From Gelatoporia subvermispora B (taxonomy: Eukaryota; Basidiomycota; Agaricomycetes; Polyporales; Gelatoporiaceae): a stretch of DNA of 64,000 nt. A model generated the notes under the pieces. That model was not told where the DNA came from. It saw only the letters and a program-made list of their open reading frames with translations, and ran no database searches. Made by a program: the position numbers and the translations under genes. Position 1 is the first letter of the stretch, and each line of letters opens with the position of its first letter. Positions 21,129-32,388 of this stretch are shown piece after piece. The DNA lies in NCBI GenBank assembly GCA_000320605.2, contig KB445809.1, forward strand, positions 1-64,000, given 5' to 3'.

Positions 21129-23238
21129 TTAATGCATTTGAAGCTTAGATAATTTCCGAATACGAACAGGAACCGAGACGCCTGGCGCTACACTTGCGCT
21201 GTTGCGTATCGCGGTCAATCTTGAGTTAGTAACCTGCTGAATGAAAGTAGGCAAATTGAGCGTTTTCTCTACTGAAGAGGGTAACTTACTTCGCCGATAG
21301 CAGACGCAAAGTGAAGGCTTCCTGACAATACTGTATTGGGCAGAGCAGCTCGGATTCCATCGCGCATATTGAGCCTGCCAATGTGTCAGCAGTCTACCCG
21401 TAGTTGCGCATAGACTAGCCATACGTATTCAGAAGTGAACTGGTGGCCACTGTTCCTTAGGTTAGAACTGATCGGGCCAATTATGCCCAGCGTACTTGAG
21501 CACTCACATCTCGAGAGGAGGATATAAAACACGGCAAAAACAAGCACATTGGGCGAGGTTATCACCTAGACAGGGACAATTGTGAGTGCAACAAATATTT
21601 TCCGATTGAACAGATGGCATCACCGTCACGAGGCTCAGGATTGCACAGACGCTGGGAATCTACTCAGTAAGACCGCGTTCACCTGCGGCATGCTACTTAC
21701 GACGTGCCGACTCCGGTTGCAACCATGAAGACAACCAGTCGATGAATCACATTGTTTGTCCTTTTGTCGACTGTTGTCAAAGAACGAAGAATGCAAGTAT
21801 CTATGCAAAGCTTACGCTGTGAAAGTACTCTTGGAGCTGTGTAGTAATTGGATGGTTGGGATAGTGATGGCTACTATAGCGGCCACGCCAACGGCACCTA
21901 AGATATAGGCGTAATTCTGCTCAAGTCAGCGCAATGTCCGCACAGGATAAATTGAAGACAGCTCACAATAATTTCATGAACATAAGTTATTAAGGCATGG
22001 TCCTTTCTGCACTAGATATAAGTTGCAGAGCTGAATCAACGTCGGAATTGGCGCACATTTTTGAGTAGTAAACTTGGGTGAACCGTCAGCAACTGAATAT
22101 ATACTACAATAGTTCCTTACGAATTTCTGTTGAGAAGGATGCGAGAGATAACAGAACCTACAAATGGTTCAAGGGTGTGATAACCTTGAGTTGTCAAATG
22201 GCTGGAATATCATAAGCTCACCAACGGTAATACACGCAGGACGGACTGGTGCCCTACTGCACATCCAATGAGTCTTCTCGACACATCACTTATGGGGTGG
22301 CGGGTAACGCACAAAGCCAGACTCTCCATATGAAAAATCTGATTTGCAAAATAAGCCACCAAACGTTGAACATATTGACGCACTGACCCCTCGACGACGA
22401 TGACGTTGAAAGCCTTGTTAAGCCGTTAATATAGTCAGTGTAATTCACTCACGAACAGGAGGCAACTACACACCGTGACTAAAACCTGAACCTAAGGTAG
22501 CAATGGTCATCTCGCTGTCTGCTATAGTTTAAATATAGGAATACTTTTAGGCTCCTGATTCAGGATTCAGTCAGCCCACACTTCACTAGTAGCTACATAG
22601 AATAACCAAAAAGCACCCACCAGACAATCCGAAGGAGATTCAGAGGGTCATTGTACCAAGTAATCAAGTAGGTATATAGGCCGTGTGATATGAGGATCTG
22701 ATGAGCTGTATCCAGAAGGCTAGGGATATATCATCAGCAGATTCGGGTGACGTGTGAATCCATGTGCATACAATGAAACGAGAACCTGAGGAGCTATTGA
22801 GCCCACTGAGTGTCTAGTTCAATTCAGCATGAGACGTACGATTATTCGGAGAGGCCTGGTATCATTGTAGTGCTGCACAAAAGCATGAAGCAGTTGTCTC
22901 AAGAGAAAACTCAGGCGGTACTTGCGGTATAGTAATGATAGACTTGTGCGCAAATGATACCCCATAGTCTGGTTGCAAATGAGAATTTTTGAAATACAAC
23001 CATCACGACTTGTCACGTACGCTGCAGACACTCTTGTATGAGTGATTTTCCCTATTGTAAGTGGACAGACCGCAAGAAATGGTATGTCACGTACAGTATA
23101 CCAATGAGCATAACACCCATCTGTTTGAATGCGAATCAGCTCCCTGCTGCCCCAATTTCGATAACAAACGGGAACGCGTACTGTAGAGTCTAGGGGAGGT
23201 ACGGAAAATCTCCCCAGTGGGTCGGATTGTACGGACAT
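21129..23238 (-). CDS. DUF6534-type multi-pass membrane protein
   Basis: The minus-strand start at 23238 gives MSVQSDPLGRFSVPPLDST followed at once by a GT donor, the same first exon seen in the paralogs at 32389, 36965 and 55725. Later exons include LLDTAHQILISHGLYTYLIT with WYNDPLNLLRIVW (about 22650-22755) and YAYILGAVGVAAIVAI with a following helix ending HSSKSTFT (about 21840-21915). A hydrophilic tail ends near 21129. These are landmarks of the Agaricomycete DUF6534 family, predicted seven-helix membrane proteins of unknown function. Not every intron was resolved, so coordinates inside the gene are approximate and a small lesion cannot be excluded. Confidence 0.7.
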
Positions 23239-23469
23239 TGTGGATTAGATGGTTAATTCGTATCGAGCACGTCGTCAAAAAGGAACCTCATGGATCGACT
23301 GAGAGGGGGTCCTGTTATAGGACTACCAGACGTGAGTAGGCATCTAGAACTAAGGTATGGTGGTATGAAGGGAAATCTTTCTCATCTGTTCCGAACACGC
23401 TTCCGAGCAAAGATAAACACGATTCGTGCTGCGGAGGGACATATATCCCGGTCGGCTCCCTGCTCTGGC

Positions 23470-23592
23470 ACACCACAGCCTCTCGGGCCCTTCTCAGTGG
23501 GGTTCCATACAATGTCAGAACCAGAAAGAAGCAGTGATCGGCGGTTCATCTCAGAGCAGTCATTCAACAAACTGACAAGTGATCGGCGAACT
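23470..23592 (+). repeat. Duplicated segment, copy A1
   Basis: This segment, from ACACCACAGCC to GTGATCGGCGAAC, aligns by eye with 26123-26247. Shared anchors include GTCATTC and TGATCGGCGAAC, with scattered substitutions and small gaps. The parent is unknown. Confidence 0.6.
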
Positions 23593-24814
23593 GTGACCAC
23601 CTGACACCCGCTGTGTTACTTGATTGCATTCATCAGACTCAGCGGACAGATGACTTTGGGATGGGAAGAGAGGCAACTTTCTCGAGCCAGGATCCGACTC
23701 GGAAGATATCGTTCTTGTTGAAACTGCAAGAGCCTCAGTGAGATTAGGGTTCAACTGGACGCTCAGCGGGAACCAGCAGTCGATGACAGTCGACGACGCG
23801 GACGATCCAACATGTCACGTGCCCGGGCTGAGCGCTGAGAGGGGAACCCACCGCCGCGACGTGAGCATGGAGGCGTCTAGCCATTGGCTCTCTCGCCAAC
23901 CTCATCTCTGACATTAGTCCAGAAGTCTGTGTTGCTCCGAGCATTTCATTCTTTCACATCAGCAACATCGCAAATCAGATGATTGAGCCTCTGGCGCGTC
24001 ATAAAACATCGACTTAAGGTGTGTTCTGCGTGCTATTTGGAAGAGAGCGTGCTATAGTGTGCGCCTATACTTAATTCAGACCTGCACACTCACGGCTTAC
24101 AAGAAGACACCTGGCTCATCATAGTAGTCGAAGGACAATCGTGAACCTCTGAACCCGACAGTACTCACGGATTCTGGCCTCAGCGACCCTGACCTCAACT
24201 CCACTACTCGAAAATGCAGAATATCGATCGCCATTACCCTGTTTAATCCCCAGAGGCTCAACCCAAAGAGCGCGGCGGTGTGTTGAAGCGCATCTTCGAT
24301 CACAGTGTCAAACATCGAGTGGTTGCGAAACATTGTACAGGACATCCTCCAGAACGCCGGAGGACGAGTTGAACGGGCCTAGGAGAAGGGGTTTATCACG
24401 CGTAGAGGGCCTCAGCGGGAGGTTAGCGCTTGAGTGGCGCATGGCTATGAAGAACGTCGAGCAGACGGTCGAAGGAAAGCACAGTGGCAAGTCATAATGT
24501 AGTCGGGTGTATCCTGCTTAGTGCCACGAGCAATTTGCTTGTATCCTTAGTTGAAGGTACGCCTATTGTGCCCTCGCATGTTCCGGTGTCCACATCCGGA
24601 GAGAGAAGACTCGTATGGATACATGACCATGCCATCTCGCAGGCTTCACCTGGCGGTCTTCACCTCTCAAAGCGGCAACATCTTGACGAGGGTCAGCTGT
24701 AGATCAGGGAAAGGGTAGGTTGAGAGCTGCGCAAGGTTATGACGGGATACGGTAATACGCTCGAAGGAATGAGATTCCGTACGGCCAGGGTGTACGTTGA
24801 AATGAATACATGTT

Positions 24815-24960
24815 TGCGTAAGCTCACATTTGGCTTCGATGTAGGCTCAGCCTCGGTATCGGCGCGGCAAAACATGAGGCAGTGCCTGCGCTGATGGAGC
24901 ACTACGGAACTGAGATAGTACTTGCCTTGATACAGTTTGCAACAAACGGACTCGATGCAC
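24815..24960 (+). repeat. Duplicated segment, copy A2
   Basis: It shares TCACATT, GGCTTC, ATGTA, CTCAG and GTATC in order, and later CAGTTTGCAACA, with 27665-27812. In one plus-strand frame both copies read a TFGF start and, further on, a QFAT segment, so this is probably an old coding exon. The family was not identified. Confidence 0.55.
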
Positions 24961-25784
24961 AAGTCCACGAGTCATGGACCATCCATATAAGTGATCTCGT
25001 CGCATCGATGATACTCGGTTTGATGAGGGCGGGTCAGTCGCATGATCAGGTATGTATTGCCATTATCCGTGGACGCCATATTTGACCGCTGAGTGGCGTG
25101 TCAAACCATCAAGCCGCTCAACTATGCAACGACATGTGCTGACAGCGGAACCAAGTACGTATGAGGTGTCACTTATCGCGACATGGTCTTGTTCAGCGCA
25201 GATTCCCGGGTATCAGACATTCTCTTGGAAGGACGCCACATGATCCTTGACCGGATTTGATCAACATTTGCTCTGTTCCTGATGGATATCATTGAGTTTG
25301 TCGAACTCAGGCTCCGCGCTTTGGCACGATCTGGGGTGACAATGTCATCTACTCTTCAGGCATCCTCTCCCGTCGCCCCACACGTCCTTGAACATCTGCG
25401 TTGTGAGCTCAGACAATGAAAAGGAGGTGCGAGGCCGACGTGGTGCAGTTCTACCATTACTCTGGGCGTTAAACGCGGTCTCTAAGTATTTGCGAAAATA
25501 ACGCGCGCCTACACGTACTGCTTCGGTGTGGTTCGAGGGGCAGGCAGTGTCAAAGATTGATCTTAGGGCCATGGTAGAGTGATCCAGATGTCACAAGGTA
25601 CTGCACCGATTGGAATGTGGGTGGATAGTGTGGTAGGGAGACCTGATAGCCATCGAGACCCTCCTCGGGCTCACGAGCTTCTGCGTATGACCTGGCCGAC
25701 GTAACATATATCGCCGCTAGCAGAGGGTTTTCCCTGACAGCATGTTCAGGCTCATGGCAAGACATTGGAACCTTACAGACTACA

Positions 25785-25975
25785 GGGCATAGCGCCGTAT
25801 TCCCATAGCTTGATGTACCGTTTACATATCTATATCTCGACGAGAAGCCAATACACAGAGTATTCACCCGAATCCGACATTCGATTATGCCAATAAGACA
25901 GATTTGTCACGGCGGTCTGATCGGTACCACATCATACCACAGTGCTTGTAGTGCGCTTTAAGTATACAAAGCCGT
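25785..25975 (+). repeat. Dispersed repeat, copy R1
   Basis: Aligns with 30848-31030 over about 180 bp. Shared runs include CGACATTCGATTA, GATCGGTAC, ACACAGAGTAT and CTCCCATA/TTCCCATA in the same order and orientation. The copies are clearly diverged. No terminal repeats or coding motif identify it as a known element. Confidence 0.65.
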
Positions 25976-26122
25976 CTGGGGAGGAAGCGCACTGGATACA
26001 ATATGAGGCGCGTTTGTGCTAACTGGACAAGCGCCACAATCGATCACTGGCGTCGTGGTCGCCACCGCGGTCGCGGCGCTCCGCCGTTCACCTGCTCAGT
26101 GCAGTTGGGCCACTTGTTCAGG

Positions 26123-26247
26123 GACACCGCAGCCCATCGGATCCCACTAAGTGGAGTTCGACACAACGTCAGGATGGTGGAGGGAGTAGCGATCGGAGAT
26201 CCTGGCAGCTCAGCACAGTCATTCGATAGATCGGTGATCGGCGAACC
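26123..26247 (+). repeat. Duplicated segment, copy B1
   Basis: Partner of 23470-23592. It lies about 300 bp upstream of the broken SET-MYND gene at 26559. Confidence 0.6.
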
Positions 26248-26558
26248 ACTTCCTGTTCCCGCTGCACACCTGCTTGTATCTATCAGCTTTGAAGAGTAAA
26301 TGGCCTGGCTCAATGAGAGCGGGTGTCGACGGTCGACTGGATGCGAGCGACCCATGGTTGGCGCCGATCTACGCCACGTGCAGGTGAGTTGAAGCGAGCA
26401 ACCCAGTACAGCACTAGTGGGCTCAGGACGCGCAGCTCTCACCCATATCAACTTGCCAAGTTAATCGCTCACTGATCCAGAATGTCCCTCTCCGAATAGC
26501 TCACTCTTGATAATGATTTACGCGTCCGTAAACAAGATGCCCTGGCGTTTGACAGAAC

Positions 26559-27060
26559 GTCAACATGCTTCGAGTGCTCTGACCACACTTGTAGGACGCC
26601 GTCGGACTCAACGTTGCTTTGTATGCGAGAGAGCATGCCACTGTGTATTCCATCCACATCCTTGAGACCAGTGCACTTATGCACATGTTATGCAGCGGAG
26701 CCAGGATGACCAGCAGAGACTGGAAGGTGTATAAGATCCCTTGCAAGCCACGTGGTTCGTCGACAGTCCAAGGACAATCATTGTTCCCTGAGCATTGAGT
26801 CTTTGAGGAAGGTATATACGACAAGTAGCTCCAGAAACTCGATTGAGCGACAGCGGCGGCGTGACGATGTGCATCTTCAGTCCCGATATCAAAGAGGCCA
26901 CCCTTGGCTCCCCGGCGTATACCTCCCTCGCCGCAGATGGTGGCGCACCAAATTGGCAAGAGCCCTGGCCTGGCGCTGAATGACATTCAAGGGGCGCGGA
27001 TTACAGAAGGGACCAAGCAAGTCTATCATCAAGGAGATGTCGGTGGCCGCGTGTAGGGCA
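26559..27060 (+). pseudogene. SET-MYND protein, broken copy
   Basis: The first segment reads TSTCFECSDHTCRTPSDST and ends CMRESMPLC at 26645. It corresponds position by position to the first MYND exon of the copy at 47532 (TATCFQC ... CRRPSYC). A GT-AG intron of about 50 nt (26646-26695) follows, at the same place as in the other SET-MYND genes. The second segment has a worn zinc-finger half, TSRDWKVYKIPCKP, compared with QRRHWKVHKAVCKP in the intact gene. Downstream, TMCIFSPDIKEATLG and AHQIGKSPGLALN are recognisable counterparts of the pre-SET and GLGMFA regions, but they lie in shifting frames with stops. No SET core (NHSC..N) remains. It is a decayed relative of the three other loci in this window. 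Confidence 0.65.
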
Positions 27061-28500
27061 TTCCCTGGAACATGGGAGGACAGCCGACTAGATGTCATCA
27101 CAGTTCATCTGGGTGCAGAAGGCGATTTGAGTGGCTCGGTGGGGAGTCAAGGATCGACTGAACTAGCGAGGTGGTAGGTGAGCTCATGAGAGTGGGGAAC
27201 ATCATATAGATGTCTGAATGGAAGGGCAAGGACAAGTCGAACTGAGATAGGGCGCATCGCCTACTGAGCTGGAGGTACGCCCGGGGTGCCTTCGCCCGCT
27301 TTGCTCCATTCTGACTTCGTAGCGGCATGAGGGTACACCCGCACTCGATTACATGGATCCAGGCCTGGCTTCTCTCGGGTTATTACCAGCCAGTCTAGCA
27401 ACTTTGCCCGCCTTCACTGCCACTTGAACATCGCCTCTCCTAGATTCTACGTCACCCCTTTCAGCCCTCACGCGGCCAAGCATCTGCCAACATGCACCTT
27501 CCTTCCGCAAGTTGAGCGTCGCACAGACGTTCACATTCGTGGCCCTTACCGCAGTTTGTAGATTTTTCCATGCAAAACCGAGCGCCTCGCTAACATTAAC
27601 ACCCGTAGTCAGGGTGCCAGGGTGCGCGTCTGCAAGGGAGGTGCGCCAAAATCCAAATATGTCTGAGTGCGTTCACATTCGGCTTCAATGTATATCCAAT
27701 CTCAGTATCACGGACCCCCGGTGTCGGATGAACCGAGAAGATGCCTTTGCTAATAGGGTTCGACAGAGGGGAGATAATATCTGCGCAGATGCAGTTTGCA
27801 ACAGACGAACGCAGCGCACGAAACACTAATTCCGGAACTGACATAACATAGTATTTCACGTTGACACCAGTACACATCTCCCAAGCTCCACCCTTCCTTG
27901 CTGTGATCTGCGAGATGTAAGTCCGAATCGACACACCTGTGGGATTGTGATATATGAAACACATGAGTAGGAACTAGTCTCAGCTTCGCCTCGGTCAGGT
28001 GTCGATGTTTGTGCCGTCTGACGATGTTCGTCTAGATTCACCGCGGCGCCTCGATTCATTTTGCTATATTCCAGGCATAAGCATAATCTTTGACAGATGA
28101 GGCACAAGGTAATCATCGTGAGTCTCCCCAAGCTGAATGAGCCTTGATTCAATCTCTCGTAGAGAAATGCCTTCAGTGTTGTCGGGCAGTGCTAAAGCGC
28201 AGTTGGTCAGGGTCTCCCTCAACACGCATCTATCATGCTGTATATAGAACATGTTCTCGCCACACGTCTTCTGAGACAGCTGGCGCGTTGATGATGCGAG
28301 TTCACAAGATCTCGTTTGCCAATAGGCTCCATCAGAAGCAAATGTAGTCCACTGCTTGATTCTGAAGCATGATACCGTCTCAGATATCAAACAGTCGCAT
28401 TCTACACGGTGTTATAAAATGCAGCCCCTTTTGATATTCTAGCTCTCATTACCCCCCACTCCACATTTTCTCACGCTGGTATAGCAAAGGATCGCACATT
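27061..28500. other. Decayed sequence, no supported gene
   Basis: Contains the second half of the duplicated pair at 27665-27812 and many short open frames without family motifs. The bases just before 28501 should contain the promoter of the next DUF6534 gene. Confidence 0.45.
27665..27812 (+). repeat. Duplicated segment, copy B2
   Basis: Partner of 24815-24960. The plus-strand frame reads TFGFNVYPISVS and later ISAQMQFATDERSARN, interrupted by one stop. The order A1-A2 and B1-B2 with similar spacing (about 1.35 and 1.54 kb) suggests duplication of one longer unit. Confidence 0.55.
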
Positions 28501-30419
28501 ATGTCCTCTGGGATTGATCGTCTCTCTCTAGGAGCTTGTCTGCTTGGTACGTTCACTCGCTCCCATCGTAGCCCAATATTTGTATTTACCATTTGCCAGG
28601 GGTAATTGGTGCATCAATGTCAGTACACCCCACGTATTCTCTTGTTCATTACTCCCGAGCACTTTGAACAGCCTATTTGGTGTAACAAATGTGCAGACGT
28701 ACACATACTATCAACGGAACGGATCCGATTCACGGTTTCTGAAGACTATGATGAGCTAGTTCTTATTGGGATCCATTCCTTTGACAAAGCCTGGCGGTAA
28801 GGACTAATATATATGGCAGGTTCTGATTCTATGGTAGCGCGGCGTACAACGGCTGTTACACGCGTGGAATGTACTCATGGCACCCCAGGGTTTTGGACAT
28901 CATTCATCAAGTCCTCGCGACGTATACCGTGGTTGATATCTTAGTGATACGGTGGGGTAGCCCTGCTGCACTCGACTCATCTCCCTAGTTTGCTGTGTCG
29001 CTGTATTCTTAGGATGCGACTTAACATATTTTAGGAGCCTCCTGGTAGGTCCTCGGAGCATTACGAGCCAGATTACGGAACTTATCTGAGCCGGTGATAG
29101 TGCTTGTTTGCCATTACGGTAAGCCATATGATCTGATTGGCTTCATAAGATTGACGTGCCTGCTATGAGTCCGTGAGCGACACAATGGTCAGAATGTGAG
29201 TCAAGACAGTAACTTTACATATTCTATGGCGTTGATAGACCAGCCCAGAATGCTGGCCTATCGATTGTGGATATGTGAGTCGCTTCCAAAATTACGCACA
29301 GGCTCACACCTCACACCTACTTCCTCGCAGTGCAATCAAGGAACCGCTATCTTGTCATACCTCCTGTACGCACCCTTGACAATTTTAAACGTATAACAGC
29401 TGATGTATTGCGCAGCTCATTGCAAATGGGTTCGTGATTGGTAGGTATCTTCAGCATACTCTCGCTATGAGCATCAGCACCTGATAGGTGCATATCGTCA
29501 TGATTAGGTGGCTCTGTTGGTCGGTCTGTACTCACAGCCACCGGAACTACTCACTCACGAGTCTACTTTAGCGTTTGAAGTGCAGATGTAAGTTCATCTG
29601 TATGTCCTCCATTGAGCTCCATGCATACCCTACACAGTGCTTCACTGGAATTCGGATCTCATGGAACAGTGGTGTGTAGCCCTTGCCCAAAAGTCGAGTT
29701 CAATATCTAACATTATACAGCAAAGGACCTTTTACGTGGCGTCTGCAGCTGGCGTGGTGGCCGATATCTATCTCACTGTATCATTTGTGATTATCCTCAG
29801 GAATCTTCTTACAGGGCTGAGAAGGTGCATCTGAACTGTCTTTGCGCGTAATCGGACCGCCTCTGATGATCCCAGTTACTCCTATTCGCAGAACCGATTT
29901 GCTCTTGCGGGTTCTCATTCTGTATGGTGTGAACACTTTCTTGGTTACGAGGTGAAGCTTCTATCTTAGTATGCGTAGGGAGACGTATTGATTTTTCGAT
30001 AGCATTTGCGAGCTTTTAAGCTTGATATCCGTGCGAATACGTCGTTGAAGCGCGTGCTCATCTCTGATACTGACTGTGGTACAGTTCGCAGCACTGCCCA
30101 AACGTCTTTTGTACTACGCCTTCTTCATACTTTCACCCAAGCGTACGTTCTACAAGATCTCTGCCAGATCTTCTGACGCAGTGATCCCGAAGTCATGTTC
30201 AATGCGTTATTGGCCACATACAACGCACGGAAGGGCATGCGAGAGATGTCACGGGGACCTAACAGTGCGATTGCAATCCCTTTGTCAACGTTACCGTCTA
30301 CCCGTGCGACGGACTCTATCCGAACGCCAGACAACACAGTCAGTTCTTTCTGCTGCGTTATTCACGAGACCAGTCCACTCACACCAAACAGGCACTCGAG
30401 ATCCATGTCCATAAGATGA
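28501..30419 (+). CDS. DUF6534-type multi-pass membrane protein (divergent subfamily)
   Basis: ATG 28501 begins MSSGIDRLSLGACLLG, then a 51-nt GT-AG intron, VIGASM, another intron, and SLFGVTNVQTYTYYQRNGSD, which is the conserved second-helix exon of DUF6534 proteins. Later exons include AAGVVADIYLTVSFVIILR (about 29750-29800), ALPKRLLYYAFFILSPK (about 30090-30140) and the hydrophilic tail NALLATYNARKGMREM running to a stop at 30419. The exon after TYTYY is unclear near 28745, where an early stop and poor matches appear, so either the intron model is incomplete or the gene is damaged there. The function of the family is unknown. Confidence 0.6.
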
Positions 30420-32388
30420 CCGAGACGGAGGCGGATACGACCCGAGCAGAGTTCATCCAAGATACTCGTGATAGAAGTGACGCCAAGTGAACTCTCGTGG
30501 CAATGGCGGGAGTTTCCGAGTCAGAGTGAAGCCTGAGACATGGATGTACGCTTACGGGCCGCCGAAACAAACGCGAGTAGCTAGCCCATTATGCCTGTCC
30601 CCGATTTGAGTCCTCGATGATACGGTGATACGACCCTTGAGAATGCTAGGAGGATTGCCGTATATATATATGCATTGAGACCATCTACTAATGGTTGGAG
30701 TGGAATCCACTACTGGGAGCCGTGCGGCGTGCTCTAGCGGTCGATGGCGATTCCTGCGCATGTACCTTCGCTAGCGAACTTCTCTCTCCTAACAGCGTGT
30801 CTGAGATTGCGGCGCGGCATTGGGATGAAATAGACTCTAGGGTTCGGGCGTAGCGTTGCACTCCCATACGGCTCGAGGTACTGTTTACAGATCTCTATCT
30901 TGAGGTGAGGCCGATACACAGAGTATGCGCATAAACCCGACATTCGATTAATAAGCCAATGAGTGTAACCTGCAATTACGGTCCGATCGGTACTACACCG
31001 TCATGCAGTGCCTGTAGTCAATTACACGTATTCAAGACCGTTACTATCACCCATCCGCTTTTGCAACTAGGGTTCCTCTTAAAGACATAATAGGGATCTT
31101 TCGAAAAGTTTGGGCACGGTTTGATCACGGTCGCTAAGCTATGATCTGACCAATCAGGGCTCATAGCGCGCATTAGCCGAGGGCCAAAGTCGTCGCCCAA
31201 GTCGTTTCGAAACAGGTCTAATACTGAAAACTCCTCCGAGCTGAAGCCGAGAGCTGCCGGTCACGGAACTATTGAGAGATCTCGCGATCATTTTTGCACC
31301 AGAGCTTACCCTGCTTTGAGAGACACACGTAATTGCTCTCCGTACATTCATCACAACATTTAAGTGATAGTACAGGGAGAAAACGCAGCAGCCGTGAGTT
31401 GCATACAGTATGACGACGGACGCGCGCCGTCTTGCGCAGGGCACAATGCCGATTACTGGCGCCGTCACGGGTCGCTATCACAACCTCCGGCGCTCCGCTC
31501 TCAAGCTCGTCAATACCCAGACAACACACGTGGTGGAACCACACGACCGTACCGTCCAAATTGGTCCTCGCCATACGCCAATACGATCAGGCCATACCCG
31601 TGTGCAAGGGCTTTTACAGCAGTTTTCGTGCATCTCAGCCCTCAGCCTTCCCGAGATTAATGGGTGCCATAGGTACATCAAGTCTGACATCGGAATAACT
31701 ATTGGCGACCCTCGAAGATGAGTAATGTACGAGCGCTACATTATGCATTTTGCTAACTTAGCTTATGCCACCCAGGGGAACCGGATTAAAGAGAATGTCA
31801 GGGATGAGGTATGTCTTTTGACAAGAATGTATTGCTACGTGTTGCTTCGTACTGTACCCCAGAGATCTCCATAATTTGCGATCCATGGACTCTCAATGAT
31901 ATAGTTCCAAGATAGCCAAGATCGACGTAATTATGCATCACACAACCTTTCAGCTCCGTTCACTGCATTGCATACGTATTGACCATCCGTCACTCTTCAC
32001 TGGTGGGTTCAGTGGGAGATGTCACTGTGTAATCTGTACATCGAGACGTACAGTTCCTATAGGCAAAAGGAATCATGCAATCGAGATGCACCATCAGGAT
32101 TTCGTCTGCTGCAGCAGACGGAAATATATTAAGCTGTGCCAATGAAGCTTCCTCGGTGGAGTTAGCACGTGGAAGCTGACCGGAACACAGGCTTCTTAGT
32201 AGTTCCTCATCCTGTTGTCTAGGTGCATGTTCGGAGCGGGCGGACCTATGAAGTCGTGAATGGTTCACAACGTTCTTCGACAATCAATGCCCAGAAGCCT
32301 TAAAATGGGCCCCATCTCTCAGTAATCTGGGGAGTGCCGGGCAACCTCCCAACGACCCCCTCCATACGACATTACAGAGCAAGACAGC
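30420..32388. other. No supported gene; contains one dispersed repeat copy
   Basis: Holds repeat copy R2 (30848-31030). Open frames at 31269-31574 (minus; HHVCCLGIDELESGAPEVV) and 31410-31721 (plus) overlap each other and match no family I can name. Confidence 0.45.
30848..31030 (+). repeat. Dispersed repeat, copy R2
   Basis: Partner of 25785-25975, same orientation, about 5 kb away. Confidence 0.65.

Larger units (their letters stand above)
23239..26558. other. Decayed duplicated segment, no intact gene
   Basis: Many short open frames on both strands but no intact gene. It contains one half of two duplicated pairs (23470-23592 and 24815-24960, matched at 26123-26247 and 27665-27812) and one copy of a separate dispersed repeat (25785-25975). 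Minus-strand frames 24097-24345 and 24308-24490 are protein-like (SMFDTVIEDALQHTAALFG) but unassigned. Confidence 0.5.

Noticed and set aside
31430..31500. Weak similarity to 26035-26100 that could be a third copy of the duplicated unit
   Set aside because: Only short scattered matches were seen and spacing to the neighbouring repeat differs; not strong enough without an alignment.
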